Origin: Streptomyces sp. NBC_01353
Lineage (GTDB): Bacteria; Actinomycetota; Actinomycetes; Streptomycetales; Streptomycetaceae
Length of the DNA: 64,000 nt
Direction of reading: 5' to 3'
Assembly: GCF_036237275.1 (NCBI RefSeq)
Contig: NZ_CP108352.1
Location: forward strand, 6,138,001 to 6,202,000
The notes under the pieces are model-generated. The model saw only the letters and a program-made list of their open reading frames with translations. It did no database searches and was not told the DNA's origin. Shown piece after piece: positions 17,092 to 25,807 of the stretch. How positions within the stretch are numbered: the stretch's first letter is position 1; every line of letters begins with the position of its first letter. Position numbers and translations under genes: made by a program.

Positions 17092-17514
17092 GTGACCAGC
17101 TTGGAGGATCTCGTTCGGCTGCGCCGGGCCCGTGACCTGATGGACCGCGAGTACGCGGAGCCGTTGGACGTGCCCGCGTTGGCGCGGGTCGCGCTCATGT
17201 CGGCGGGGCATTTCTCCCGCAGCTTTCGGGCCGCCTTCGGCGAGACGCCGTACAGCTACCTGATGACGCGCCGCATCGAGCGGGCCAAGGCGCTGCTGCG
17301 GCGCGGGGACCTGTCGGTGACGGAGGTCTGCTTCGAGGTCGGCTGTACGTCGCTGGGGTCGTTCAGCTCGCGGTTCACCGAGCTCGTCGGCGAGAGCCCC
17401 AGCGCCTACCGGGCCCGCGACCACGCAGACGGCGCCGCCATCCCCGCCTGCATCGCCAAGATCCACACGCGACCGGTCAGGAACGGAGAAGCGAAAGCCG
17501 ACCCCCGCTCGTAG
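17092..17514 (+). CDS. AraC-family DNA-binding protein, HTH domain only
   Basis: About 140 residues made up almost entirely of the two helix-turn-helix motifs of AraC/XylS regulators (LDVPALARVALMSAGHFSRSF and DLSVTEVCFEVGCTSLGSFSSRF, followed by GESPSAYR). There is no separate ligand-binding domain; the C-terminal tail of about 30 residues is short and unstructured. GTG 17092 is preferred to the upstream TTG at 17074. The VOC gene starts 9 bp after the stop, so the regulator probably controls or is co-expressed with that enzyme. Confidence 0.9.
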   Translation: MTSLEDLVRLRRARDLMDREYAEPLDVPALARVALMSAGHFSRSFRAAFGETPYSYLMTRRIERAKALLRRGDLSVTEVCFEVGCTSLGSFSSRFTELVGESPSAYRARDHADGAAIPACIAKIHTRPVRNGEAKADPRS

Positions 17515-17523
17515 CGTGAACGC

Positions 17524-17940
17524 ATGGACATCAACCTCTCTCAGTGCTTCATCGCCGTCGACGACCACGACAAGGCGCTCACCTTCTACCGGGACGCCCT
17601 CGGCCTGGAGGTGCGCAACGACGTCGGGTTCGAAGGGATGCGCTGGGTGACGCTCGGCGCCCCCTCGCAGCCCGATGTGGACATCGTCCTCGAACCGCCG
17701 CTCGCCGACCCCAACGCCTCGCCCGCCGACCGGGAGGCCATGGCGGAGCTGCTCGCGAAGGGCCTGCTGCGCGGTGTCATCTTCCGCACCGACGACGTCG
17801 ACGCCACCTTCGAGCGCGTCCGCGCCGCGGGCGGCGAGGTCCTGCAGGAGCCGGTCGACCAGCCGTACGGCGTCCGCGACTGCGCCTTCCGCGACCCCTC
17901 CGGCAACATGCTCCGCTTCGCCCAGCCCCGCGGGCAGTGA
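17524..17940 (+). CDS. VOC-family (glyoxalase-like) protein
   Basis: A 138-residue vicinal-oxygen-chelate protein. It has paired beta-alpha-beta modules starting SQCFIAVDDHDKALTFYRDALGLEV and ending DCAFRDPSGNMLRFAQ, the usual C-terminal metal-ligand region. VOC proteins include glyoxalases, dioxygenases and antibiotic-binding proteins; the substrate cannot be told. It directly follows the HTH-only AraC gene, an arrangement frequent in Streptomyces, suggesting a small regulated detoxification unit. Confidence 0.9.
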   Translation: MDINLSQCFIAVDDHDKALTFYRDALGLEVRNDVGFEGMRWVTLGAPSQPDVDIVLEPPLADPNASPADREAMAELLAKGLLRGVIFRTDDVDATFERVRAAGGEVLQEPVDQPYGVRDCAFRDPSGNMLRFAQPRGQ

Positions 17941-18006
17941 CCCCACCCACGCGGTGTCCTGATACACGCCGTTGACGCTCTGTCGGGGACGGCGGAAACT
18001 GCCCCG

Positions 18007-18513
18007 ATGAAGATCACCTCGTTCGTCACCGGGCGTCTGCTGCTGCATCCGCTCACCGTTGCCGAGGCCGAGCGGATCGTCGCGCAGGCGCCCGCCGCGG
18101 AGGACCGTTGGGCGCCGGGGTATCCGGCCGACGGGGACCTGGCCGGGGCACGCGGATTCCTCGGCGTGTGTGACGCGCAGGGGGATCCGGGCGTGTTCGG
18201 GGCGTACGAGATACGGCGGCGGACGGACGGGGCCGCCGTCGGCGGGATCGGGTTCCACGGGCCGCCGGACGACGAGCGGTTCGTGACCGTCGGGTACGGG
18301 CTGATCCCGGACGTACGGGGGCTCGGGTACGCCACCGAGGCGCTGCAGGCCCTGCTCGAACTGGCCAGGGAACAGGGTGTCGCCGGCGCGAAGGGCGACG
18401 CCGATCTCGCGAATGTCGCCTCGCAGCGCGTGATGGAGGCCGCCGGGATGCGGTACGCGGGGGAGGACGAGCGGGTGCGGTACTACCGGATGGACTTCAC
18501 GCCGGTGGTCTGA
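18007..18513 (+). CDS. GNAT-family N-acetyltransferase
   Basis: The 168-residue protein has the GNAT order: an N-terminal strand-helix with TGRLLLHPLTVAEAERIV, then AVGGIGFHGP, then motif A at VGYGLIPDVRGLGYATEAL (acetyl-CoA pyrophosphate loop), and NVASQRVMEAAGMRY near the end. It resembles the RimJ/RimL-like branch that acetylates amino groups of proteins or small molecules. The stop codon TGA falls inside the first unit of a tandem repeat that continues downstream. Confidence 0.92.
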   Translation: MKITSFVTGRLLLHPLTVAEAERIVAQAPAAEDRWAPGYPADGDLAGARGFLGVCDAQGDPGVFGAYEIRRRTDGAAVGGIGFHGPPDDERFVTVGYGLIPDVRGLGYATEALQALLELAREQGVAGAKGDADLANVASQRVMEAAGMRYAGEDERVRYYRMDFTPVV

Positions 18514-18571
18514 GTCTGGACCGGTGGTCTGAATACGGACCGGTGGTCTGACATACGGACCGGTGGTCTGA
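18502..18571. repeat. Four-copy 19-20-bp tandem repeat crossing a stop codon
   Basis: The 12-mer CCGGTGGTCTGA occurs at 18502, 18521, 18540 and 18560, each followed by a short spacer (GTCTGGA, ATACGGA, CATACGGA and similar). The first copy encodes the last residues and stop codon of the acetyltransferase; the others are intergenic. A different repeat follows immediately. Confidence 0.85.
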
Positions 18572-18590
18572 GTACGGACCTGGGGCCCGA

Positions 18591-18660
18591 CTGCGGACGG
18601 TGGACCGGGGCTGCGGACGGTGGACCGACTGCGTTGGGACCCACTGCGGACGCGTTGGAC
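18591..18660. repeat. Second direct repeat cluster in the same convergent gap
   Basis: CTGCGGACGGTGGACCG occurs at 18591-18607 and 18611-18627 (period 20 bp). Degenerate ACTGCG...TTGGACC copies continue to about 18662. The cluster lies between the convergent acetyltransferase and VOC genes; no coding or hairpin role is evident. Confidence 0.7.
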
Positions 18661-18718
18661 CGACCCCGCGGGGCCCCGGCATCGACGTGCCGGGCTGTTC
18701 CGCCGCCCCCCGTACCCC

Positions 18719-19150
18719 TCAGCGTTCCGACAGCTCCGCCGGGGCCTCCTGGACCACCCAGCCGTTGCCGTCCGGGTCCTGGAACGACATGAACGAGTTC
18801 CACGTCTCGCCCTTGCCGTCCTCCCAGCCCGTCTTGCCGACGCGCCGGACCGGGCTGACGTCCACGCCCCGGTCGACGAGTTCCTTGCGTGCCGCCTCGA
18901 TGTCGGTGACGCAGAGCTGAAGGCCGTGCAGGGTGCCCGGGGCCATCGCCTTCGTGCCGGGCATCGGAGGCAACCCGCTCTCCATCGCGATCGAACAGCG
19001 CGAGCCCGGCGGCGTCGCCTGGATGACGCGGATCCCCGGCGAGACCTCGGTGTCGAGGTCGATCCTGAAGCCGCACCTCTCGCCGTAGAACTCCTTGGCA
19101 CGGTCGAGGTCGGTCACGGGCACCAGGACGACTTCGAGCGTCACGTTCAT
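18719..19150 (-). CDS. VOC-family protein
   Basis: A 143-residue vicinal-oxygen-chelate protein (VVLVPVTDLDRAKEFYGERCGF at the start; SFQDPDGNGWVVQE at the end). ATG 19150 has GAGGAG upstream. It starts 8 bp after the end of the flavin-reductase-like gene, so the two share an operon. It may bind or modify a hydrophobic small molecule; no substrate is indicated. Confidence 0.9.
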   Translation of the reverse strand: MNVTLEVVLVPVTDLDRAKEFYGERCGFRIDLDTEVSPGIRVIQATPPGSRCSIAMESGLPPMPGTKAMAPGTLHGLQLCVTDIEAARKELVDRGVDVSPVRRVGKTGWEDGKGETWNSFMSFQDPDGNGWVVQEAPAELSER

Positions 19151-19158
19151 GGGTCTCC

Positions 19159-19659
19159 TCAGAAACGCCAGCGGGTCTGGCCGAAGGGCTCGCCCTTGGT
19201 GAAACCGAACGCCGTGCGCGGCGCCACGGCGAACACCAGGGCCGTCCCACCGTCGCCCACGAACGCGCCGTCGCGCACCTCGAATCGCCAATCGTCGCCG
19301 TACTTCTCGACGTACGCCCTGGTCAGCGCCTGTAGGCGAGTCTCGTCGGTCACCCGAACGGCCGTACCTTCGACCACCAGATCGAAGCCCTCGGCGAGCG
19401 AGGCGGTCCCGGTGGTGAGGACCACCTCCTTGTTCTCCTCGAGGTTGCGCGCCTTGCGCTCCTCGGGACCCGTGCAGAAGTGCAGCGCGCCCTCCGACCA
19501 CACCGCGATCAGCGGAGTGACGTGCGGGCGGCCGTCCGGGCGGACGGTGGTGAGCCAGAAGACCTCGGCCTCGGCGAGCCGCACGGCGGCCTCGGACCAC
19601 TCGGCGGCGTGGGCCTTCGGGTCGCTGAAGCGGGGGTCGAGAGTGGTCTCCGGGGCCAT
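19159..19659 (-). CDS. Pyridoxamine 5'-phosphate oxidase-fold flavin/F420-binding protein
   Basis: The 166-residue split-barrel protein begins with a helix and then VFWLTTVRPDGRPHVTPLIAVW, the typical nucleotide-binding region of the PPOX/FDOR superfamily. It continues with FCTGPEERKARNLEENKEV and ends in FGFTKGEPFGQTRWRF, the usual C-terminus of the class that binds FMN or F420. The reaction is unknown. It is the first gene of a two-gene unit with the VOC gene. Confidence 0.9.
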   Translation of the reverse strand: MAPETTLDPRFSDPKAHAAEWSEAAVRLAEAEVFWLTTVRPDGRPHVTPLIAVWSEGALHFCTGPEERKARNLEENKEVVLTTGTASLAEGFDLVVEGTAVRVTDETRLQALTRAYVEKYGDDWRFEVRDGAFVGDGGTALVFAVAPRTAFGFTKGEPFGQTRWRF

Positions 19660-19716
19660 GATCTCCTCCAGTGCGGTCGGCGTTCCTCCAAGGAAGACCG
19701 TGCACCGACCCGGAAC

Positions 19717-21792
19717 TCATCGCACGGCGGGCGTCCAGTGCAGTTTCCCGTCCAGGCCCATCGCCGCCACTCCGTCCACGACCCCGCCGGGAGCGCCGGA
19801 GAACAGGAACTTCTCCAGCGTCCAGATCGGCCGGGTGCCCGCGCTCGCCGCCGGGGCCGTCGCCAGGACACCCGTACGGGAGCGGACCGCCAGCAGGCTC
19901 TGGCCGCCGCCCACCGGGCCGAAGCCGGCGACCCCGCCGGCCAGCTCGGTCACGGGAGAGGCGAGGGCGCCGCCGGAGAGATCGGCCGTGCGCAGGTCGC
20001 CGGAGGCGGGCTTGCGGAACCAGAGCCGTATGCCCTGCCCGTCCGGGACGGGGCTCGCACTCATGGCCAGCGTCGTCGCCGGCAGCCCGGTTCGCAGCGG
20101 CCCCGACAGCGGCGCGCCGGGTCGCTGCTGCGACCAGGTGAGGACGGTCTTCGTCGTGCCGGCGAACGCGTGGATGCGGCCCGCGCCGTCCGTCGTGGCC
20201 ACCGGGTCGCCGTGCAGACCGTCGCCGCCCAGGGTGCGCCAGGGGCCCCACCCTCCGTCGGGGCCCTGCTCGCGCGCGGCCGGCCGGTGCCGGCTGTCGC
20301 GCAGCAGTACGGTCGCCCGGCCGGTGCCGTCCACGGCCACGGCCGGGGCGCTGATGTCGGAGGTGCCGCGGGCGTCGTTCTTCTCCGGCGTGCCGAGCGA
20401 CCGCCACGGCCCGAACGCGCCGCCGGGCGCGGACTGCTCGGTCGTCACCACCTCACGGCCGTATGCCTGCGCCGAGCCGAGCGTCGTACGGGTGCCGAAC
20501 ACCGCGATCCGGCCGTCCGGGAGTCGTACGGAGGTCACTCCGCTGTCCAGGCCGTCGCCCTGGAGCAGGACCGGCCCCTGCCAGTCGCCGGCCCCGCCCG
20601 CGGGCTTCTTCCACACCGCGAGGCGCCCGTCGAGCACCGAGAAGGCGTGCAGGCCACCGTCGGTGTCGCGCTGCACCCAGGAGGTGGAGGTCCCGCGGGC
20701 GTAGCGGATGGTCTCGGTCCAGCCCCATCCGCCGGGACGGCCCGCCACCTTGAGGTCGCCGCAGCCGGCCGGGTCGGCGCAGTCGTTGACCTCGTCGATC
20801 CAGGCGTACGTCTTCAGCGTGCTCAGCTTGGCGCCGGCCGACTCGGGGTCGAGGGTGCGCGGCAGCGTGCCGGTGGGGTACCCGAGGTAGTTCTGGACAC
20901 CGAAGTGGGGACGGCCGGTGGTGGTCGCGTACCGCGCGAGGGCGGCCTGTGCGAACCGGGCGCCGTACAGGTGGTCCTGGTGGTCGGTGTACGTCCCGGT
21001 CTTGGCGTTCCGGCCCGGCGTCGGGTCCTGCATCCGGACGAAGGTGGGCCGGAACCGTGTGAGGAGTCCGGCGAGGGTGTCGATCACCTGCTCCCTCGTG
21101 TACGAGAAGTCGGTGTCGACGGGGGTGCCGGCGGCGCGCTGCGACTCGAGCGACTCGACCCGGCCGTTCCACAGTCCGTTCAGGCTGTGCGGGCGGTTGC
21201 CGTTGATGGAGCCGGCCTCGCGCATCTGGAGCCAGACCAGGCTTATCTGCGGCTTGGCGCGCAGGACGTCCAGCTCCGCCCGGGCCCCGCCGGCCGTGGG
21301 GATGACGACCCGGTCCCAGGGGCTGGTGCGGTTGCCGGTGGCCATCTCGGCGTACGCGGCGCGTATGCCGTTCTGCCGGGCCTCGGCGAACGCGGCCTTG
21401 TCGGGCGCGGGGCGGTGGGGGGCGCGGGGGCGGGCGTTGACGCCGTCCGACTCGCCGGAGGTCATGTATATGGAGGTCAGGGCCGCGCCCGAGCGTATGG
21501 ACTGGGCCGTGTCCGGGTTCATGAAGTACAGGTCGTCGTCCGGGTGGGCCACGATCTGGGCCACGGCGACGTCGGGCGTCCGGAGCGGCTTCGTCTCGCG
21601 GGCCGGGGCCGCCGCCTGACCTGGCGGGCGATCGGCCCCCTTCGACTCCTGGCTCGCCGGGGCTCCGGAGACGGTGCCGGAGGAGAGGTGGACCAGCCCC
21701 GCCAGAGAACCGCCCACGAGCGCGGTCGTCGTCAGGACGGAGACGAGCCGGGCGCGGGGCGTCAGGGAGGGGCGACGGAGACGGACACGCAT
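19717..21792 (-). CDS. Secreted PIG-L family deacetylase with C-terminal propeller-like region
   Basis: After a twin-Arg-poor signal segment (LVSVLTTTALVGGSLAGLVHL) the first 300 or so residues form a PIG-L/LmbE zinc deacetylase. The AHPDDDLYFMNP motif supplies the zinc-binding His and Asp residues and YTDHQDHLYGA gives another His pair. The remaining 350 residues contain repeated short units (WGPWRTLGGDG, FGPWRSLGTP, DGRIAVFGTR) resembling a sugar-binding beta-propeller. It probably removes acetyl groups from an extracellular glycan. ATG 21792 is preferred; the frame extends to 21861. It is divergent from glnE. Confidence 0.88.
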   Translation of the reverse strand: MRVRLRRPSLTPRARLVSVLTTTALVGGSLAGLVHLSSGTVSGAPASQESKGADRPPGQAAAPARETKPLRTPDVAVAQIVAHPDDDLYFMNPDTAQSIRSGAALTSIYMTSGESDGVNARPRAPHRPAPDKAAFAEARQNGIRAAYAEMATGNRTSPWDRVVIPTAGGARAELDVLRAKPQISLVWLQMREAGSINGNRPHSLNGLWNGRVESLESQRAAGTPVDTDFSYTREQVIDTLAGLLTRFRPTFVRMQDPTPGRNAKTGTYTDHQDHLYGARFAQAALARYATTTGRPHFGVQNYLGYPTGTLPRTLDPESAGAKLSTLKTYAWIDEVNDCADPAGCGDLKVAGRPGGWGWTETIRYARGTSTSWVQRDTDGGLHAFSVLDGRLAVWKKPAGGAGDWQGPVLLQGDGLDSGVTSVRLPDGRIAVFGTRTTLGSAQAYGREVVTTEQSAPGGAFGPWRSLGTPEKNDARGTSDISAPAVAVDGTGRATVLLRDSRHRPAAREQGPDGGWGPWRTLGGDGLHGDPVATTDGAGRIHAFAGTTKTVLTWSQQRPGAPLSGPLRTGLPATTLAMSASPVPDGQGIRLWFRKPASGDLRTADLSGGALASPVTELAGGVAGFGPVGGGQSLLAVRSRTGVLATAPAASAGTRPIWTLEKFLFSGAPGGVVDGVAAMGLDGKLHWTPAVR

Positions 21793-21905
21793 CGACGGTA
21801 TGCACTTTCGAAGGACGAACAGGGCCGGGGCAGGACTTCGGCCAGGAAGAGGGACTTTCAAGGAGTACGGTTCATCGGCCGCGAATAGTGAGCAATGTGC
21901 GTGAC

Positions 21906-21917
21906 ATCACGTGTGAT
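21906..21917. promoter_or_regulatory. Inverted repeat in PIG-L / glnE divergent promoter region
   Basis: ATCAC-GT-GTGAT is a short inverted repeat in the 272-bp divergent gap. A second, GGGG-N7-CCCC, lies at 21943-21957. Neither matches a regulator I can name. TAGGCT at 22005 could serve as a -10 for glnE. Confidence 0.3.
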
Positions 21918-22064
21918 CCTCTGCGAAACGAAGGTGCAGAGTGGGGTGTTATGCCCCAATTCTTCAGTTCTGCTCCCCGGGGCGACCGCGTCGGCCGCTC
22001 CGGATAGGCTCGATCAAGGCCCCTCGGAAGAGCGGCTGGGTGGATGGGTGGAGGGAGTCGCGGA

Positions 22065-25052
22065 ATGACGGTGCCGGGGCGCAGAGGCAGTACCTTCACC
22101 CGGCTGCTGCGGCACGGGTTCACCGATCCGTCCGGCGCCGAGCGTCTGCTCGACGTCCCCGATCTCGCCGCGCTGCGCGACGACTCCGTGCTCCTCGACG
22201 CGCTCGGCGCGACCGCCGACCCCGATCTCGCCCTGCGCGGCCTGGTCCGACTCGTGGAGGCTCAGCCCGACGAGGAGCGCCAGACGCTCACCTCCACGCT
22301 GCTCTCGGCCAAGCCCTTCCGGGACAGGCTCCTCGGTGTGCTCGGCGCCTCCGAGGCGCTCGCCGACCATCTGGCCCGGCACCCGAAGGACTGGCAGGCC
22401 CTCGTCACCTACGAGGCCGCCGATCTGCACCCCGGGGTCGCCGAGTTCGAGCGGGGCCTCGCCGAGGCCGTCGACGCGATCACCCTGCGGGTCGCGTACC
22501 GCCGCTGTCTCCTGGCCATCGCCGCCCGGGACGTCTGCGGCACCACCGACGTCGCCCAGACCGCCGCCGAGCTGGCCGACCTCGCCACCGCGACGCTGCG
22601 CGCCGCCCTCGCCATCGCCCGTACCGCCGCCCCCGCCGACGCGGCCCACTGCCGGCTCGCCGTCATCGCCATGGGCAAGTGCGGCGGCCACGAGCTGAAC
22701 TACGTCTCCGACGTGGACGTGATCTTCGTCGGCGAGGCCGTCGAGGGCGCCGACGAGGGCAAGGCTATGCAGGCCGCGACCCGGCTCGCCTCCCACCTCA
22801 TGCGGATCTGTTCCGAGACGACCGTCGAGGGCACCATCTGGCCCGTCGACGCCAACCTCCGCCCCGAGGGCCGCAACGGCCCGCTGGTGCGGACCCTGTC
22901 GAGCCATCTCGCCTACTACCAGCGCTGGGCGAAGACCTGGGAGTTCCAGGCCCTGCTCAAGGCGCGGGCCGTGGCGGGCGATCCGGAGCTGGGCGCCGAG
23001 TACATCGACGCCGTCTCCCCACTGGTCTGGCAGGCCGCCGAGCGCGAGAACTTCGTCCCCGACGTGCAGAAGATGCGGCGACGGGTCGTCGACAACATTC
23101 CGGCCGCCCAGGTCGAGCGGGAGCTGAAGCTCGGCCCCGGCGGGCTCAGGGACGTCGAATTCGCCGTCCAGCTCCTCCAGTTGGTGCACGGCCGCGGCGA
23201 CGCCACGCTGCACAGCGGCACCACCCTGGACGCCCTCGCGGCGCTCGCCGCCGGCGGATACGTCGGCCGCGCGGACGCGGCCCAGCTGGACGAGGCGTAC
23301 CGCTTCCTGCGCGCCATGGAGCACCGCATCCAGCTGTACCGGCTGCGCCGCACCCATCTCGTCCCCGAGGGCGACAGCGATCTGCGCCGCCTCGGCCGCT
23401 CGCTCGGCCTGCGCACCGACCCGGTCGCCGAGCTCAACAAGGAATGGAAGCGGCACGCCTCGGTCGTCCGCCGGCTGCACGAGAAGCTCTTCTACCGACC
23501 GCTGCTCGACGCCGTCGCCCAGCTCACCCCCGGCGAGACCCGGCTCAGCCCGAAGGCCGCCGGTCAGCGCCTCGAAGCGCTCGGGTACGCCGATCCCGTC
23601 GCCGCCCTGCGCCATCTGGAGGCCCTCTCCTCCGGGGTCACCCGCAAGGCCGCGATCCAGCGGACGCTGCTGCCGGTCCTGCTCGGCTGGTTCGCGGACT
23701 CCGCCGACCCCGACGCCGGGCTCCTGGGCTTCCGCAAGGTCTCCGACGCGCTCGGCAAGACCCCCTGGTACCTGCGGCTGCTGCGCGACGAGGGCGCCGC
23801 GGCCGAGAACCTCGCGCGGGTGCTCTCCGCCGGGCGGCTCGCCCCCGACCTGCTGCTGCGCGCCCCGGAGGCGGTCGCGCTCCTCGGCGACCCGGAGGGG
23901 CTGAAGCCGCGCGGGCGCGACCACCTGGAGCAGGAGATCCTCGCGGCGGTCGGCCGCGCCGACGGCGCCGAGCAGGCGGTCGCGGCGGCCCGTGGCGTAC
24001 GGCGCCGGGAGCTGTTCCGTACCGCGGCGGCCGATCTCATCGCCTCCTACGGGACGGAGGACAACCCCCGCGAGGCCGATCCGGGCGCGCTGGTCGACCA
24101 GGTCGGCCAGGCCCTCACCGGCCTCAACGCGGCGACGATCGCGGGCGCGCTGCGGGCCGCCGTGCGCGAAGGATGGGGCGACACGCTGCCCACGCGGTTC
24201 GCGGTCATCGGCATGGGCCGCTTCGGCGGGAACGAACTCGGCTACGGCTCCGACGCCGACGTCCTGTTCGTCCACGAGCCGCGCGAGGGCGTCGACGAGC
24301 AGGAGGCCGCCCGGGCCGCGAACCAGGTCGTCACCGAGATGCGCAGACTCCTCCAGGTCCCCACGGCCGACCCGGCGTTGCTCATCGACGCGGATCTGCG
24401 CCCGGAGGGCAAGAGCGGCCCGATGGTCCGCACGCTGAAGTCGTACGAGGCCTACTACCGCCGCTGGTCCCTGGTCTGGGAGAGCCAGGCGCTGCTGCGC
24501 GCCGCCCCCATGGCGGGCGACGCGGACCTCGCCCGGCGCTTCATCGATCTGATCGACCCGCTGCGCTACCCGGCCGAGGGGCTCGGCGAGGACGCGGTGC
24601 GCGAGATACGGCGTCTCAAGGCCCGGATGGAGACCGAGCGTCTGCCGCGCGGCGCGGATCCGACGCTCCACGCCAAGCTCGGCCGGGGCGGTCTGAGCGA
24701 TGTCGAGTGGACGGTCCAGCTGTTCCAGATGCGGCACGGCTGGGCCGAACCGGGCCTGCGCACCACCCGCACCCGGGAGGCCCTGGCCGCCGCCCACGCG
24801 GCGGAGCTCCTCCCCACGGAGGAGGCACAGATCCTCGACGAGGCATGGGTCCTGGCGACCCGCGTCCGCAACGCGGTGATGCTGGTACGCGGCCGCCCGG
24901 GGGACACCTTCCCCTCGGACGGCCGCGAACTGGCGGCGGTCGGACGGTACTTGGGCTACACCCCCGGCCATGTCGGCGAGATGGTGGACGACTACCGCCG
25001 CATCACCCGGCGGGCCCGCGCGGTCGTCGAGGAGCTGTTCTACGGCGCGTAG
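22065..25052 (+). CDS. glnE: Bifunctional glutamine-synthetase adenylyltransferase/adenylyl-removing enzyme
   Basis: GlnE attaches AMP to, and removes it from, GSI in response to nitrogen status. The 995-residue product has two nucleotidyltransferase domains. The N-terminal (removing) domain has MGKCGGHELNYVSDVDV near residue 205; the C-terminal (transferring) domain has GMGRFGGNELGYGSDADV near residue 720. Each is followed by a helical domain. GGAGGG lies upstream of ATG 22065, which removes a seven-residue extension. Its target GlnA is not in the window; GlnII and the glnA2-type protein are not substrates. Confidence 0.97.
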   Translation: MTVPGRRGSTFTRLLRHGFTDPSGAERLLDVPDLAALRDDSVLLDALGATADPDLALRGLVRLVEAQPDEERQTLTSTLLSAKPFRDRLLGVLGASEALADHLARHPKDWQALVTYEAADLHPGVAEFERGLAEAVDAITLRVAYRRCLLAIAARDVCGTTDVAQTAAELADLATATLRAALAIARTAAPADAAHCRLAVIAMGKCGGHELNYVSDVDVIFVGEAVEGADEGKAMQAATRLASHLMRICSETTVEGTIWPVDANLRPEGRNGPLVRTLSSHLAYYQRWAKTWEFQALLKARAVAGDPELGAEYIDAVSPLVWQAAERENFVPDVQKMRRRVVDNIPAAQVERELKLGPGGLRDVEFAVQLLQLVHGRGDATLHSGTTLDALAALAAGGYVGRADAAQLDEAYRFLRAMEHRIQLYRLRRTHLVPEGDSDLRRLGRSLGLRTDPVAELNKEWKRHASVVRRLHEKLFYRPLLDAVAQLTPGETRLSPKAAGQRLEALGYADPVAALRHLEALSSGVTRKAAIQRTLLPVLLGWFADSADPDAGLLGFRKVSDALGKTPWYLRLLRDEGAAAENLARVLSAGRLAPDLLLRAPEAVALLGDPEGLKPRGRDHLEQEILAAVGRADGAEQAVAAARGVRRRELFRTAAADLIASYGTEDNPREADPGALVDQVGQALTGLNAATIAGALRAAVREGWGDTLPTRFAVIGMGRFGGNELGYGSDADVLFVHEPREGVDEQEAARAANQVVTEMRRLLQVPTADPALLIDADLRPEGKSGPMVRTLKSYEAYYRRWSLVWESQALLRAAPMAGDADLARRFIDLIDPLRYPAEGLGEDAVREIRRLKARMETERLPRGADPTLHAKLGRGGLSDVEWTVQLFQMRHGWAEPGLRTTRTREALAAAHAAELLPTEEAQILDEAWVLATRVRNAVMLVRGRPGDTFPSDGRELAAVGRYLGYTPGHVGEMVDDYRRITRRARAVVEELFYGA

Positions 25053-25094
25053 GAACGGAGCGATGACGGCGGCGTCACTTCAATGCGGAGGCGC

Positions 25095-25703
25095 CTACGG
25101 AGTGTTCAGCAGCTTCCGGCAGTGCGCCAGGTACCCCGCGAGTGCCAGCTCGAAGGCCGCGTCCGCGCGGCCGTCGCCGATCGCGGCCAGGGCGCCCGCG
25201 AGTCTCGGGGTGGCCGTCTCGTCGGCGAGTTCCCACATGGCCTCGGGGGCGGCCATGTCGAGGGCCGAGCCGAGGACCAGGTTCTCCAGAGCGATGATCA
25301 CCGGCATGACGTCGGGCAGGGCGAAGCCCGCGTCCAGGAGGAGGCCGACGGCTCGTTCGTACTGGAGGAGCACCTTCGGCGCGCGGACCGGTGACGTGGT
25401 GAGCAGCGGGATGGTCCGCGGGTGCGCGGCGAAGGCGGCGCGGTAGGAGCGCGCCCATGCCGCCATGGCCGCGTCCCAGGGGTCCCGGTCGAGCGTGCCG
25501 CCGTCGATGGCGTCGCAGACCCGCTCGCGCAGGAGCTCCACGATCCCGTCCCTGCCGTCCACATGGTGGTACACCGAAGCCGTCTGGGTGCCGAGCCGCC
25601 GAGCGATCTGCGGGACGCTGAAGTCGCCCTGCTCGTCGACGAGTTCGAGCGCCGTCGTGGTGATGCGCTCCCGGTCGAGCAAAGGGGTCCGCGGCCGTCC
25701 CAT
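25095..25703 (-). CDS. TetR-family regulator
   Basis: The 202-residue protein has an N-terminal HTH (FSVPQIARRLGTQTASVYHHVDGR) and a helical ligand-binding C-terminal domain of the TetR_C type. It is divergent from the amino-acid permease/amidohydrolase operon, with a 104-bp gap containing a near-perfect 21-bp palindrome, so it probably represses both itself and that operon. The inducer may be the permease substrate or an amide. Confidence 0.93.
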   Translation of the reverse strand: MGRPRTPLLDRERITTTALELVDEQGDFSVPQIARRLGTQTASVYHHVDGRDGIVELLRERVCDAIDGGTLDRDPWDAAMAAWARSYRAAFAAHPRTIPLLTTSPVRAPKVLLQYERAVGLLLDAGFALPDVMPVIIALENLVLGSALDMAAPEAMWELADETATPRLAGALAAIGDGRADAAFELALAGYLAHCRKLLNTP

Positions 25704-25760
25704 GTACCCGCTCTCTCTGTGAGGTCTTCCCGTACGCCGTGACGGAGGCTACATTGCCGC

Positions 25761-25781
25761 AAACCGAAAGCCTTTAGGTTT
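25761..25781. promoter_or_regulatory. 21-bp palindrome, likely TetR operator
   Basis: The sequence AAACC-g-AAAG-c-CTTT-a-GGTTT is a palindrome with only one mismatched pair besides the centre. It lies 58 bp from the regulator start and 27 bp from the permease start, where binding would block both promoters. An overlapping CGAAAG...CTTTCG repeat is also present. Confidence 0.75.
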
Positions 25782-25807
25782 CCTTTCGCGGAAGGGCTTC
25801 CCCTCCC

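Noticed and set aside
22014-24971. A 985-codon open frame antisense to glnE
   Set aside because: It mirrors the GC3 pattern of glnE and has no recognisable motif, whereas the + strand has both GlnE nucleotidyltransferase signatures.
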